A stretch of 40,831 bases of DNA from Sphingobacteriales bacterium. Its GTDB lineage: Bacteria; Bacteroidota; Bacteroidia; Chitinophagales; Chitinophagaceae. Positions 26,894-36,020 of this stretch are shown here, piece after piece (position 1 is the stretch's first letter; each line of letters begins with the position of its first letter). The stretch covers positions 1-40,831 of the forward strand of contig OMJB01000023.1 of NCBI GenBank assembly GCA_900299255.1. Direction: 5' to 3'. The notes beneath the pieces are model-generated. The model did no database searches and was not told the origin of the DNA. It saw only the letters and a program-made list of their open reading frames with translations. Position numbers and translations under genes: made by a program.

Positions 26894-28207
26894 TTGAAAC
26901 CCAAACAGTCTTTTCTGGAGAAAAACCAGGCTCTGCATTTTCCGGTGTTCAGAAATTTTCTGCTTGTTCGTGTTGCCATAATTCTGTCTTTAAATATGCA
27001 GGCGGCAATTGTGAGTTATTACGTTTACAAGCTTACGCACGATAAGCTGGCACTGGGTATGTTAGGTTTATGGGAGGTCATACCGGCGGTAGGTTTTTCA
27101 TTGTTTTCCGGGCACTTTGTAGATCTTAAAGAGAAAAAATTCATGATGCTCACCTGTATTGTGGGTTACCTGCTGCTATGTGTGTTCTTTGTCGTGCTGG
27201 CATGGCCGGGCATTCAAACCGTATTGTCTGTTTCCAACATTGTCTGGCTGGTTTATGCCGGAATTTTTATTGGCGGTGCACTGCGTGCGTTCCTGGGGCC
27301 TTCTTCCTTTTCGCTACAAGGCTTGCTTACGCCACGTGAGCATTACCCCAATGCGACTACCTGGAGCAGTGCAGCGTGGCAATTTGGTGCTTTCATGGGG
27401 CCGCTGATAGCTGGGTTCCTTATATTGTTTGGTTTTCATATCAGCCTTATTTGGGTGGGCCTGATTGAGCTGGTATCGTTGATTGCTCTTCTACGTATTC
27501 CCAAACAGCAGATCATGAAGAAGGAAAAGGAACCTGTAGCTAAGAGCCTGGGCGAGGGGCTACGTTTTGTTTTTGGTTCACAGCTCATCTTGGCAGTTTT
27601 ATCGCTTGATATGTTTGCTGTTCTCTTTGGAGGTGCAGTAGCGCTTTTACCAGTGTATGCTGATGATATTCTTAAAGTAGGCGAGGTTGGGTTTGGTTGG
27701 ATGCGGGCTGCTCCGGGCATTGGTTCGGTTGTTTCATTGTTCATTCTTTCGTTTGTGCCGCTGAAAAAGAATCCGGGAATTAAGTTGATGTTGAGTATAA
27801 TTGGTTTTGGAATCACCACTATTATTTTTGCTTTTTCTGGTTATTTCGGTACCGGTGCTATAGTTACAGTTTCCGGTTTTGGTATTTCATGGGGATTCCT
27901 TGTGGCTTTCCTGATGTTGTTGCTTGGTGGTGTTTTTGATGCAGTAAATGTGGTCATCCGTCACACCATTCTACAGATATATACACCCGACAGTATGCGC
28001 GGCAGGGTGTCGGCAGTCAATACCATGTTCATCAGCTCATCAAACGAACTGGGTGCTATGGAAAGCGGTATCACTGCCAAATGGATGGGCACGGTTCCGG
28101 CAGTGTTTGTAGGTGGTTGCCTCACCATACTGGTAGTAGGCATTACATGGTTTGCTGCACCCATGCTCAGGGTGCTGAAACTGCACGAGGATAAGAGCAG
28201 TAATTAA
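26894..28207 (+). CDS. Major facilitator superfamily transporter
   Basis: 437 residues, about 12 membrane helices. The first helix is near 22-45 (RNFLLVRVAIILSLNMQAAIVSYYVY), GLWEVIPAVGFSLFSGHFVDLKEKK includes the MFS loop 2-3 motif (GxxxD-x-(R/K)), and further helices reach GCLTILVVGITWFAAPML. Most similar in layout to EntS/MFS_3-type drug or siderophore exporters. Start is TTG at 26894: a stop (TAG) is in frame at 26870-26872, and no ATG occurs before the first membrane helix, so a non-ATG start is the most economical choice. Monocistronic, with a divergent neighbour upstream. Confidence 0.9.
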   Translation: MKPKQSFLEKNQALHFPVFRNFLLVRVAIILSLNMQAAIVSYYVYKLTHDKLALGMLGLWEVIPAVGFSLFSGHFVDLKEKKFMMLTCIVGYLLLCVFFVVLAWPGIQTVLSVSNIVWLVYAGIFIGGALRAFLGPSSFSLQGLLTPREHYPNATTWSSAAWQFGAFMGPLIAGFLILFGFHISLIWVGLIELVSLIALLRIPKQQIMKKEKEPVAKSLGEGLRFVFGSQLILAVLSLDMFAVLFGGAVALLPVYADDILKVGEVGFGWMRAAPGIGSVVSLFILSFVPLKKNPGIKLMLSIIGFGITTIIFAFSGYFGTGAIVTVSGFGISWGFLVAFLMLLLGGVFDAVNVVIRHTILQIYTPDSMRGRVSAVNTMFISSSNELGAMESGITAKWMGTVPAVFVGGCLTILVVGITWFAAPMLRVLKLHEDKSSN

Positions 28208-28213
28208 TTAAAC

Positions 28214-30322
28214 CTATTTCAGCTGGCTCAGGTATGCGGCATCAACCTGTAGGCCTAAAGAAGCGGCTTTCTGGGCATCCTGCAATGCCATAGCTTTATT
28301 GCCCATGGCCAGGTAGCATTTAGACCTTGTCAGGTAAACATCTCCCGATTCTGTACTTTTTTCAACCGCCTTGTTGAAGTCTTTTAACGCTTCAGGTAAT
28401 TTGTTCATGCGCTGGTAGATCCTGCCCCTGTTCATGTACGGTATGTAGGCATCTGGGTTCTGTTCAATAGCAATGGCGTATTCGTGCAGCGACGAATCCA
28501 GCTTGCCAATGATATCGTAGAAGTTAGCGTAGTTGCTGTGCCCCTCCGGAGAGAATGGTTTCAGTTTCAAACCAGTAGCAAAGCAGTAAGATGCAGAATC
28601 GTATTGCTGTTTGATGGCGTAAATCACTGCCAGGCCAAGGTAAACACTCTCATTTTTATCATTGATTTTAAGTGCCTTGTAGTAGGTGCGTTTTGCGTCG
28701 TCTACCGCGCCGTAGTTGCGCTGTAGTTCTGCTATACAGATGATTGGGTTAATATAGTCAGGCTTTCTCTCAACCGATAGATTGAAATACATCATGCTGG
28801 AGTCAGCCATATTTTTCTTTTTTACCGGATTTGTGGATGCTTCATACCGCGTAAAATAATCCTGTCCGAGATAAAAGTAGCCAACCGGCCCTTCTGGATG
28901 TTTCTCTACATTGTCTTTCCACAGGCTTATCGAGTCATACCAGTCTTTACAGCGTTCCCGGCTCACAAATCCCAGAGCCAGGCTATAAACCAGCACAATG
29001 CCCAGCAACATTTTTCCTGTGCCGGCTTTACCTGGTGCCTCGAAGTATTCCGATACTATCCAGCCAAGTATATAAAACAAACCAAGGTAAGGGATATAGG
29101 CATATCGGTCTGAGACGATAGCGCCCCCCACCGGAACAAACTGTAGTAATAGAATGATATTCGCAATAAAAAAGCCCGTTCCGAAGAGAATAACTCTGTT
29201 CCGATGGGCAAAAATCCATACAGCTGCTGCCAGTGCAATTACGATCACAGGAAACACATAAAATGAAACAGGCAGCGCATCTTGCATTTTCAGCGGATAA
29301 GGGTAAAAGTTAGTCAGTCCAGCAGGAATTATTAATTTCCATAAATAGGTAACCAAGGCATAACAACTGAGTGCAATTCTCTCGATAGTTGTAAAATGAG
29401 CATCGAGTGAGCCATATGCGCCTACCTTTTGTTGTGTAACTTTTGCCAGAATACCGAAGAAATAGGCGAGCCCAAAGAAGGGAATCTTGTCGAGCAGCAT
29501 TCCAAAATTTAATTTTCTACCCGCAGTTGCGCCGGAGCCGTCGGCAGATGAAATAAACAATGGCCTTTTTTCAATCAGGTCTATAAGCAGCAATGCGATG
29601 GGCAGAATTACAGCCACACCTTTTGACAGCAACGAAAGGACGAACAGGGCAAACACAGTAACATACCAGATCGTTTTCTTGCCTCCCTGGGCACGCAGGT
29701 AATATACGTAAGCAGTCATGGCAAGAATGTAAAACAAACCATATAATATGTCTTTGCGCCCGGCCGCCCAGGCTACAGATTCCACGTGCATAGGATGCAG
29801 GCCAAAAAGCAGTCCGGCTATAACTGCAGCAACCGTTCTTCCGCTCAGTTTTTTTACGAAAAAATAGGCGGCAACCGAGCACAACGCATGCAGTATCACG
29901 CTGTCGAAATGATAAATCCAGGGTTCCAGCCCGAATTTACTGTATTCAAAATAATACAGCAATATAGTAATAGGGTGATAGTTGCCCATGACCGGATTGA
30001 CAGCATACAGCGGGCTAAAGGAAAGAGCAAAAATGTTCTTTATCGCATCCGGGGAGGTGTCTTTAATTAGAGGGTTTGTGGTGATATACCCCAGGTCGTC
30101 CCAGTTGGTGAGCTGGTTGTCGGTGCATGCCTGCAGGAAGAGGTAGGTGAGGATGCCTATTCCCGTGGGAATAAGAATATTGCTATATTTCCTGATAAAA
30201 CCTGAATTGTTGCCTGTGCCCGAACTGCTGCTTGCAGCGGCCTTTTGTTGGGTTGCCTGTGCGGGTTTCCGTGCTGGTTGGCTCCCGGTATTTGTATTTT
30301 GATTATTGTTTTTCTTAGCCAT
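28214..30322 (-). CDS. TMTC-like multi-pass membrane protein with C-terminal TPR repeats
   Basis: 702 residues. A low-complexity Asn/Gln/Ser/Ala-rich cytosolic head (about 1-45) leads into a first membrane helix and the loop TNWDDLGYITTNP with Asp75-Asp76, the acidic pair expected of GT-C glycosyltransferases. A HPMHVESVAWAAGRKDI segment (around 180-197) is a signature shared with TMTC-type protein O-mannosyltransferases. About ten membrane helices follow. The last ~210 residues form four to five TPR repeats (PEGHSNYANFYDIIGKLDSS, AYIPYMNRGRIYQRMNKLPEAL, GDVYLTRSKCYLAMGNKAMAL). Likely transfers a sugar from a polyprenyl-linked donor to secreted protein or envelope targets; substrate unproved. 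Divergent from the next gene. Confidence 0.85.
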   Translation of the reverse strand: MAKKNNNQNTNTGSQPARKPAQATQQKAAASSSSGTGNNSGFIRKYSNILIPTGIGILTYLFLQACTDNQLTNWDDLGYITTNPLIKDTSPDAIKNIFALSFSPLYAVNPVMGNYHPITILLYYFEYSKFGLEPWIYHFDSVILHALCSVAAYFFVKKLSGRTVAAVIAGLLFGLHPMHVESVAWAAGRKDILYGLFYILAMTAYVYYLRAQGGKKTIWYVTVFALFVLSLLSKGVAVILPIALLLIDLIEKRPLFISSADGSGATAGRKLNFGMLLDKIPFFGLAYFFGILAKVTQQKVGAYGSLDAHFTTIERIALSCYALVTYLWKLIIPAGLTNFYPYPLKMQDALPVSFYVFPVIVIALAAAVWIFAHRNRVILFGTGFFIANIILLLQFVPVGGAIVSDRYAYIPYLGLFYILGWIVSEYFEAPGKAGTGKMLLGIVLVYSLALGFVSRERCKDWYDSISLWKDNVEKHPEGPVGYFYLGQDYFTRYEASTNPVKKKNMADSSMMYFNLSVERKPDYINPIICIAELQRNYGAVDDAKRTYYKALKINDKNESVYLGLAVIYAIKQQYDSASYCFATGLKLKPFSPEGHSNYANFYDIIGKLDSSLHEYAIAIEQNPDAYIPYMNRGRIYQRMNKLPEALKDFNKAVEKSTESGDVYLTRSKCYLAMGNKAMALQDAQKAASLGLQVDAAYLSQLK

Positions 30323-30493
30323 GCCCTTTTTGGGTATTACCTGCTTCTGCTCAACCGAACAAAGCAGTGTTTGTAACTTTTAAAGATAAATAAAAAGTGG
30401 TTTAATTTTCAAATGGATATCCAATTTGTAATTTGCATTGAATTAAGGGGTAAAATTAAACACTTTCAGAGTTTGACTTTTAACAGCGATTAA

Positions 30494-31624
30494 ATGAAAA
30501 TAGCAATATTAGGTGCCGGCATGGTAGGCAGAACAATGGCCATAGACCTTTTGGAAAAATACGAAGTAACCTCGTTTGACCTTAGTGCAAATGCTTTGGC
30601 AATTCTTAAAGAAAGGGCACCGGGAGTGGAGACTCAACAGACGGATCTTCAGAAATACGCCGGCTACAAAGAGATGCTATCGGGTTTTGATTTTGTGGTG
30701 ACGGCAGTGCCGGGATTTATGGGCTACAAGACACTTGAGGCGGTGATAAGAGCAGGGAAGAATGTGGCAGATATATCGTTTTTTCCTGAAGATGCATTAG
30801 GGCTGGATGCCCTTGCCAAGGAGTATAAAGTGACTGCGATAGTTGATTGCGGCGTAGCGCCGGGTATGAGTAATTATGTTATTGGGTACCACAATGAGCA
30901 AATGAATATATCTTCGTTTGAGTGTATGGTGGGCGGGCTCCCTGTTGTAAGGGTGAAGCCTTTTGAGTATAAAGCTCCTTTCTCTCCTATAGATGTAATA
31001 GAAGAATATACGCGCCCGGCCCGGCTCATGGAAAACGGCCATATTGTTACCCGCCCTGCACTCAGTGACCCTGAACTGGTTGATTTTCCGCAGGTGGGCA
31101 CACTGGAATCTTTCAATACGGACGGATTGAGGTCTATTCTGTACACTATGGGCCACATACCAAATATGAAGGAGAGAACCCTTAGATATCCCGGCCATAT
31201 TGGACTGATTAAGGCTTTGATGAAAGGAGGCTTTTTTCAATCAGAAACCATCAGGTTCCGGGGAATGGATATCAGCCCGTTGGAATTCTCGTCCGCTTTA
31301 CTGCTGGAGCAGTGGCGCTCGAGGCCGGATGAAGATGAATTTACAGTTATGAGTATTAAGGTTACCGGTGAAAAGGGCGGAAAAACAGTTTCTTATACGT
31401 ATGATCTATTCGACAGGTATGACCCGGTTGCTGGATTGTCATCTATGAGCCGGACAACAGGGTTTACGTGTACTGCCTCGCTGCAATTGATGATCAACGG
31501 GTTATTCAATGAAAAAGGTGTTTTTCCACCAGAGCTGGTAGGGAAACACGAACCATGTTTCCGTTTTGTAATGCAATATCTCAAAGACAGGAATGTGAAT
31601 TATGCTGTTAAAGAGGAATATTAG
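30494..31624 (+). CDS. Saccharopine dehydrogenase family protein
   Basis: 376 residues. N-terminal Rossmann motif GAGMVGRTMA (7-16) with FDLS after the second strand, as in NAD(P)-dependent saccharopine dehydrogenases and related carboxynorspermidine or lysine-pathway enzymes. VVTAVPGFMGYKTLEAVIRAGKNVADISFFPEDA (about 69-102) and VDCGVAPGMSNYVIG are family-typical, and the C-terminal half (YDRYDPVAGLSSMSRTTGFTC) forms the substrate domain. The substrate (saccharopine, a polyamine or another amino acid adduct) cannot be decided. Cytosolic. Upstream of mdh on the same strand with a 120-nt gap. Confidence 0.88.
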   Translation: MKIAILGAGMVGRTMAIDLLEKYEVTSFDLSANALAILKERAPGVETQQTDLQKYAGYKEMLSGFDFVVTAVPGFMGYKTLEAVIRAGKNVADISFFPEDALGLDALAKEYKVTAIVDCGVAPGMSNYVIGYHNEQMNISSFECMVGGLPVVRVKPFEYKAPFSPIDVIEEYTRPARLMENGHIVTRPALSDPELVDFPQVGTLESFNTDGLRSILYTMGHIPNMKERTLRYPGHIGLIKALMKGGFFQSETIRFRGMDISPLEFSSALLLEQWRSRPDEDEFTVMSIKVTGEKGGKTVSYTYDLFDRYDPVAGLSSMSRTTGFTCTASLQLMINGLFNEKGVFPPELVGKHEPCFRFVMQYLKDRNVNYAVKEEY

Positions 31625-31695
31625 CAATGTGTGCACGTTGACTAAAATCATCTGAATAATGTGATACGTATAAGTCAAATTTTAAAGATTCAACT

Positions 31696-31703
31696 TATCT
31701 TTG
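31696..31703 (+). promoter_or_regulatory. -7 box (TATCTTTG) upstream of mdh
   Basis: TATCTTTG is an exact TAnnTTTG match, 42 nt before the mdh ATG, followed by a G/C-rich start region typical of Bacteroidota. No obvious TTTG box was found 17-23 nt upstream. Confidence 0.4.
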
Positions 31704-31744
31704 CCGCGCAAATTTTAATTTGTTAACCTCAAAAAATACTATAA

Positions 31745-32680
31745 ATGAAAATTACTGTAGTGGGAGCCGGAGCTGTAGGCGCTACCTGTGCTGATAATAT
31801 TGCGCGCAGGGAACTGTGTGAAGAGCTTGTATTGGTGGATATTAAAGAAGGTTTTGCTGAAGGCAAAGCGCTTGATATTTCACAAACTTCTTCGTTGTGT
31901 GGATTTGATACCCGCGTAATAGGCGTGACCAATGATTACAGCAAAACCGCAAATTCTGATGTTTGCGTTATCACATCCGGTATTCCGCGCAAGCCAGGAA
32001 TGACTCGCGAAGAGCTGATTGGTACTAATGCTAAAATTGTAGAAGGTGTTTGTAAGAGCCTTCTGGAGTATTCTCCCAATGCTATTATTGTGGTTATCTC
32101 TAACCCAATGGATACTATGACCTATTTGGCCCTTAAGTCGACAGGGTTGCCTAAGAACCGCATAATTGGTATGGGTGGTATTCTGGACAGCGCCAGGTTT
32201 AAAACATACCTGCAGAAAGAACTCAACTGTTCTCAGAACGACCTGCATGCAGTTGTGATTGGTGGCCATGGTGATACAACAATGATACCACTTACCCGTC
32301 TGGCAACCATCAACGGTACGCCTGTATCAAACATGCTCAGCACGGATACGCTGAAACAGGTAGCGGCTGACACAATGGTGGGTGGTGCAACGCTTACCAA
32401 ATTGCTGGGTACATCTGCATGGTATGCTCCGGGTGCTGCCGGCGCTGCGCTGGTAGAGTCAATTGTGCGTAATGAGCGCAAGGTTTTCCCTTGCTGTGTA
32501 TATCTGGACGGCGAGTACGGACAGAAAGATATTTGCATGGGCGTTCCGGTAGTAATAGGCAGGAACGGCTGGGAGGCCATCATAGACTACAAACTGAACG
32601 CCGAAGAACAGGAAGCGTTCAATAAGTCGGCAGATGCAGTACGCAACATGAACAGTGTGCTGGATACGATGACTGCTTAA
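31745..32680 (+). CDS. mdh: Malate dehydrogenase
   Basis: 311 residues, LDH-like MDH type. It interconverts malate and oxaloacetate with NAD in the TCA cycle. The Rossmann motif GAGAVGAT is at residues 7-14. The substrate-binding arginines are R82 and R88 in GIPRKPGMTRE and R151 in GGILDSARF, with catalytic His175 in IGGHGDTTM. The Arg at the mobile-loop position 82 (rather than Gln) marks MDH rather than lactate dehydrogenase. A strong hairpin terminator follows, so it is a single-gene unit. Confidence 0.96.
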   Translation: MKITVVGAGAVGATCADNIARRELCEELVLVDIKEGFAEGKALDISQTSSLCGFDTRVIGVTNDYSKTANSDVCVITSGIPRKPGMTREELIGTNAKIVEGVCKSLLEYSPNAIIVVISNPMDTMTYLALKSTGLPKNRIIGMGGILDSARFKTYLQKELNCSQNDLHAVVIGGHGDTTMIPLTRLATINGTPVSNMLSTDTLKQVAADTMVGGATLTKLLGTSAWYAPGAAGAALVESIVRNERKVFPCCVYLDGEYGQKDICMGVPVVIGRNGWEAIIDYKLNAEEQEAFNKSADAVRNMNSVLDTMTA

Positions 32681-32705
32681 TAGGCTAATTAATTTACAAA
32701 TGCAT

Positions 32706-32738
32706 AAAACAAAAACGCCCATATGGCGTTTTTGTTTT
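32706..32738 (+). terminator. Intrinsic terminator after mdh
   Basis: AAAACAAAAACGCC and GGCGTTTTTGTTTT form a 14-bp stem with a CATAT loop, ending in a T run, 26 nt after the mdh stop. Confidence 0.9.
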
Positions 32739-32788
32739 TTTGTATAAGAGACACTCAACTTTTAGTAATCTTTTATCTTTAGGCCAGA

Positions 32789-33946
32789 ATGATTGAAAAA
32801 AGCAGCCGTATAGCCGGACTGGATGTTGTAAGAGCAATCGCGATTGTTTCGGTTGTGGCTGCACATTCTTTCAGTATACTTTATCCGCTGAATGGCCTGC
32901 CCGTTGCTGGCAGGTTTCTTTACAATATTTCGGTGCACATCCTGCCATTTTCAGCACTGGGGGTAGAGTTGTTTTTTGTGCTGAGCGGCTTTCTGATAGG
33001 CAGGATTCTCATCCGTGATTTTACAGGTACAGACAATTACTCAATAACGCACATCAGGCATTTCTGGGCCAGGCGCTGGTTTCGGACACTACCCAATTAC
33101 TGGCTGATACTTACTGTGAACATACTCTTAGGCAGCTACCTGGGTACGCAGACGGTGGTGCCTTTTCTGGTGAATTATTATTTCTTTCTGCAAAATCTGG
33201 TTCATGCGTTGCCTATCTATTTTTTCAGTGAATCATGGAGCCTGTCGGTAGAAGAGTGGTTTTATCTTACGCTGCCGGTGGCATTGCTGGCGGCTTATAA
33301 GCTGGCAGGTTCCAAAGATAAAAGCAGATTTCTGATCAGGGTTTTTGTGGTTTATCTGCTCACGTTTACAGTAGTTAGATTTGTCAATGCGTTTGATCCC
33401 ATTAACGGTATAGACCAGGACAATGGAATCCGTAAGGTGGTACTTTTCCGGCTGGATGCGCTGATGTATGGTGTTGTATTTGCCTGGCTCAGTATTTTTA
33501 GGGTGGAGCTGCTGCAACGATGGCGGAAACCACTGATGTGGGTGTGCCTTATAGGTTCAGCGGTTCTCTATTATCTGATGGCCAGGCGCAGCCTGCAGCT
33601 GTATGCTTCGCCCATACCGTGGGTGCGGTTTGCCAGCGACGCATTTCTGTTTACCGTACAGCCGTTGGTGCTTTCAATGTGCCTGCCGTATGCCTGCGCT
33701 ACAGTAACACTCAGGAGTAGCAAAGTGCAGCGGATTACCGGATTTATCAGCCGGATTTCCTATTCTATGTACCTGATACACTTTTCGCTTATTTTCCTGC
33801 CGTTTTTTTATCGCCTGCCTGTATGTTCGCCATTAATGGCCATCATGTATTATGCAGCGTACTGGGGAATAGTTATTGTTGGCTCGTGGCTCCTATACAG
33901 ATTCTGGGAGCAGCCGGTTTTGAGGCTACGCGACAAGTGGCATTGA
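32789..33946 (+). CDS. Acyltransferase 3 (OafA/YrhL-type) membrane protein
   Basis: 385 residues, about ten membrane helices. The family's N-terminal signature is present: RIAGLDVVRAIAIVSVVAAHSF with Arg15 and His26, then ELFFVLSGFLIGRIL (around 59-73) and the RRWFRTLPNYW basic patch. The family O-acylates sugars of lipopolysaccharide, peptidoglycan or exopolysaccharide at the inner membrane. A second His/Glu-rich SLSVEEWFYLTLP stretch is near 148-160. Substrate unknown. A 16-bp bidirectional terminator separates it from the convergent metK gene. Confidence 0.92.
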   Translation: MIEKSSRIAGLDVVRAIAIVSVVAAHSFSILYPLNGLPVAGRFLYNISVHILPFSALGVELFFVLSGFLIGRILIRDFTGTDNYSITHIRHFWARRWFRTLPNYWLILTVNILLGSYLGTQTVVPFLVNYYFFLQNLVHALPIYFFSESWSLSVEEWFYLTLPVALLAAYKLAGSKDKSRFLIRVFVVYLLTFTVVRFVNAFDPINGIDQDNGIRKVVLFRLDALMYGVVFAWLSIFRVELLQRWRKPLMWVCLIGSAVLYYLMARRSLQLYASPIPWVRFASDAFLFTVQPLVLSMCLPYACATVTLRSSKVQRITGFISRISYSMYLIHFSLIFLPFFYRLPVCSPLMAIMYYAAYWGIVIVGSWLLYRFWEQPVLRLRDKWH

Positions 33947-33963
33947 TTCAATAGTTGTTGAAT

Positions 33964-33996
33964 ATACAAAAGCCGCTCCAGGAGCGGCTTTTGTAT
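33964..33996. terminator. Bidirectional terminator between acyltransferase and metK
   Basis: ATACAAAAGCCGCTCC and GGAGCGGCTTTTGTAT are perfect 16-bp inverted repeats around one A, flanked by A/T runs on both sides. It serves both convergent genes. Confidence 0.85.
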
Positions 33997-34030
33997 GTTA
34001 TTGCAGGACTTAATCCTGAGGCATTGCAGA

Positions 34031-35284
34031 TTATTTCAGCTTAAATGCCTGTTTTACTTTATTTACAAAATCCAGTTTCTCCCATGTAAAGAGTTCCACT
34101 TTCATTGTTTTTGTTTTGCCATCTGCGCTTTTGAAAGTTTTGCTGACGGTTTCAGATTTGCGGCCCATGTGGCCATAAGCTGCAGCCTCGCTGTACATAG
34201 GCGTGCGCAGTTTCAGGCGCTCTTCAATAAAGTAAGGGCGCATGTCAAATACTTTGCTCACTATTTTAGCAATCTCGCCATCACTCATTTTTACTTTAGC
34301 GGTTCCGTAGGTGTTTACATAAATACCCATTGGCTCAGCTACACCTATTGCATATGAAACCTGCACTAGTATCTCATCTGCAACACCTGCAGCTACGAGG
34401 TTCTTAGCTATGTGGCGTGTAGCATAAGCAGCAGAGCGGTCTACCTTACTCGGATCTTTGCCGCTGAATGCACCACCACCGTGTGCGCCTTTGCCACCGT
34501 ATGTATCCACAATAATCTTGCGGCCAGTAAGGCCTGTATCGCCGTGTGGGCCACCGATCACAAATTTGCCAGTAGGGTTAACGTGATATTTGATCTTATC
34601 GTTGAACAGGTGCTTGTACTGAGGATAGCTTTTCAGTATGCGTGGTATCAGAATAGATTTTACATCTTTGGTGATGCGTGCCTGCATTGCTTTTTCTTCT
34701 GCAAAGTCATCATGCTGTGTGCTGATAACTATAGCGTCTATGCGTACGGGTTTGTTGTCGTCGCTGTATTTGAGGGTTACCTGGCTCTTGGCGTCAGGGC
34801 GCAGGTATTTCATCTGTTTGCCTTCTTTGCGGATTGCAGCCAGCTCCAGCAGCAGGTTGTGTGCCATATCCAGCGCCAGCGGCATATAATTCGCTGTTTC
34901 GTTGGTGGCGTAACCAAACATCATTCCCTGGTCTCCGGCTCCCTGGTCTTCTTTCTTTTTTCTTTCAACACCTTGGTTAATATCGGCACTCTGCTCGTGA
35001 ATGGCAGAAAGCACACCACATGAATGAGCTTCGAACATGTACTCGCTCTTGGTGTAGCCTATACGGGCAATCACCTCACGTGCAATTGTCTGCACATCAA
35101 TGTAAGTACTGCATTTCACTTCGCCGGCAAGTACTACCTGGCCGGTAGTTACGAGGGTTTCGCAGGCTATTTTGGCCTGTGGGTCCCATGCGAGGAAGTT
35201 ATCAACGAGTGCGTCCGATATCTGGTCGGCGACTTTGTCTGGATGTCCTTCAGATACTGATTCTGATGTAAAGAGATACGACAT
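34031..35284 (-). CDS. metK: S-adenosylmethionine synthetase
   Basis: 417 residues from ATG 35284. The upstream in-frame ATG at 35323 would add 13 residues not found in the family, so I use the start giving [21 protein letters not shown]. It makes S-adenosylmethionine from ATP and methionine. [15 protein letters not shown] (ATP/Mg site, residues 9-23), [12 protein letters not shown] (about 118-129), the [17 protein letters not shown] stretch and the P-loop-like [20 protein letters not shown] are all intact. It has the best promoter in the window (35355-35386) and lies next to an unusual palindrome-rich intergenic region. Confidence 0.97.
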   Translation of the reverse strand: MSYLFTSESVSEGHPDKVADQISDALVDNFLAWDPQAKIACETLVTTGQVVLAGEVKCSTYIDVQTIAREVIARIGYTKSEYMFEAHSCGVLSAIHEQSADINQGVERKKKEDQGAGDQGMMFGYATNETANYMPLALDMAHNLLLELAAIRKEGKQMKYLRPDAKSQVTLKYSDDNKPVRIDAIVISTQHDDFAEEKAMQARITKDVKSILIPRILKSYPQYKHLFNDKIKYHVNPTGKFVIGGPHGDTGLTGRKIIVDTYGGKGAHGGGAFSGKDPSKVDRSAAYATRHIAKNLVAAGVADEILVQVSYAIGVAEPMGIYVNTYGTAKVKMSDGEIAKIVSKVFDMRPYFIEERLKLRTPMYSEAAAYGHMGRKSETVSKTFKSADGKTKTMKVELFTWEKLDFVNKVKQAFKLK

Positions 35285-36020
35285 TAGTAGTTTTAAGTTT
35301 TTGAAATTTGAAATTGATTTCACTTCCAGCCCGAATTGCTTCCGGAATCAGCCGCAAATCTAATGATTGTTTGGTGGTATATCAAATTTCTGTTAACAGA
35401 GAAGGTAAATATTGGATATTGTTGCACAGTAACCTGCATCGTGCTGAGATAGGCAAACCTTGGATTGATCATCAAGATTTTTTAAGCTGTCACTGGTACA
35501 AGACTACTTTCGTCTTTTTTACTTTGGTTCAAATGCAATTTTGAAGGTGGATACTTATTTTTTAAACCGGAAGCAAATTACGGGATTACTTCCGCTGTGC
35601 CTGCCGGCAGGGTTGCTTCCGGTACCGGAAATGCTCAATTCTGTTTAAAGTTACTGATAATAAAATTATTATGTGTGCAAATTGTGGGGTTGGCCTTTTG
35701 CCCGAGTTTCATTTTGCTTTACTCAATCAAAGAGCGGTCCAGCAAGAAGGTGAATAGTTGTAAAAATATGATTGGATAATATTTCTGCAAAATGAAAAAT
35801 CTATGATGGGACGTGAGGGCCCGGCGATCGGACGAATAGAGCCTATGATGGAAAATGTTTGGGTGTGACGTATTCGGCAAAAGCCCGTGCTTTCGCTGAA
35901 ATTACTGCAGTTGGGCGACCTAACTGCGCTAAAGCTTCGGCGGGTGATAGGAGATCGCCGTCTGTCTTTCTTTATTTGTTTTTGCCCTTCTTCTTCATTG
36001 CGTATTTCAACCCGTAATCA
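35285..36020. repeat. Gene-poor, palindrome-rich region upstream of metK
   Basis: 736 nt without a confident gene. Next to metK is a promoter (35355-35386, listed separately). The decamer CCGGAAGCAA occurs three times: leftward at 35336-35345 (inside the expected metK leader), rightward at 35567-35576 and leftward at 35613-35622. The latter two form a perfect 10-bp inverted repeat enclosing 36 nt that contains the 12-bp palindrome CCTGCCGGCAGG (35600-35611). The overlapping 14-bp palindrome TTCCGGTACCGGAA lies at 35617-35630. A 9-bp hairpin, GCAGTTGGG/CCTAACTGC, is at 35907-35927. A 28-codon frame (ATG at 36058, stop at 35972) overlaps the GT39 gene end. Function unknown. Confidence 0.6.
35355..35386 (-). 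promoter_or_regulatory. Promoter of metK
   Basis: Read leftward: TTTG at 35386-35383, a 20-nt spacer, then TAGATTTG at 35362-35355. This is an exact match to the Bacteroidota -33/-7 consensus. Transcription should begin near 35348, so the leader starts at or just before the CCGGAAGCAA copy at 35336-35345. Confidence 0.6.

Noticed and set aside
35285-35323. Upstream ATG (35323) as the metK start
   Set aside because: It adds 13 residues not found in MetK; the family start [10 protein letters not shown] is at 35284.
35285-35400. A SAM riboswitch in front of metK
   Set aside because: The leader is short (about 65 nt after the predicted start) and lacks the SAM-I core sequence pattern I can recall; only the CCGGAAGCAA copy stands out.
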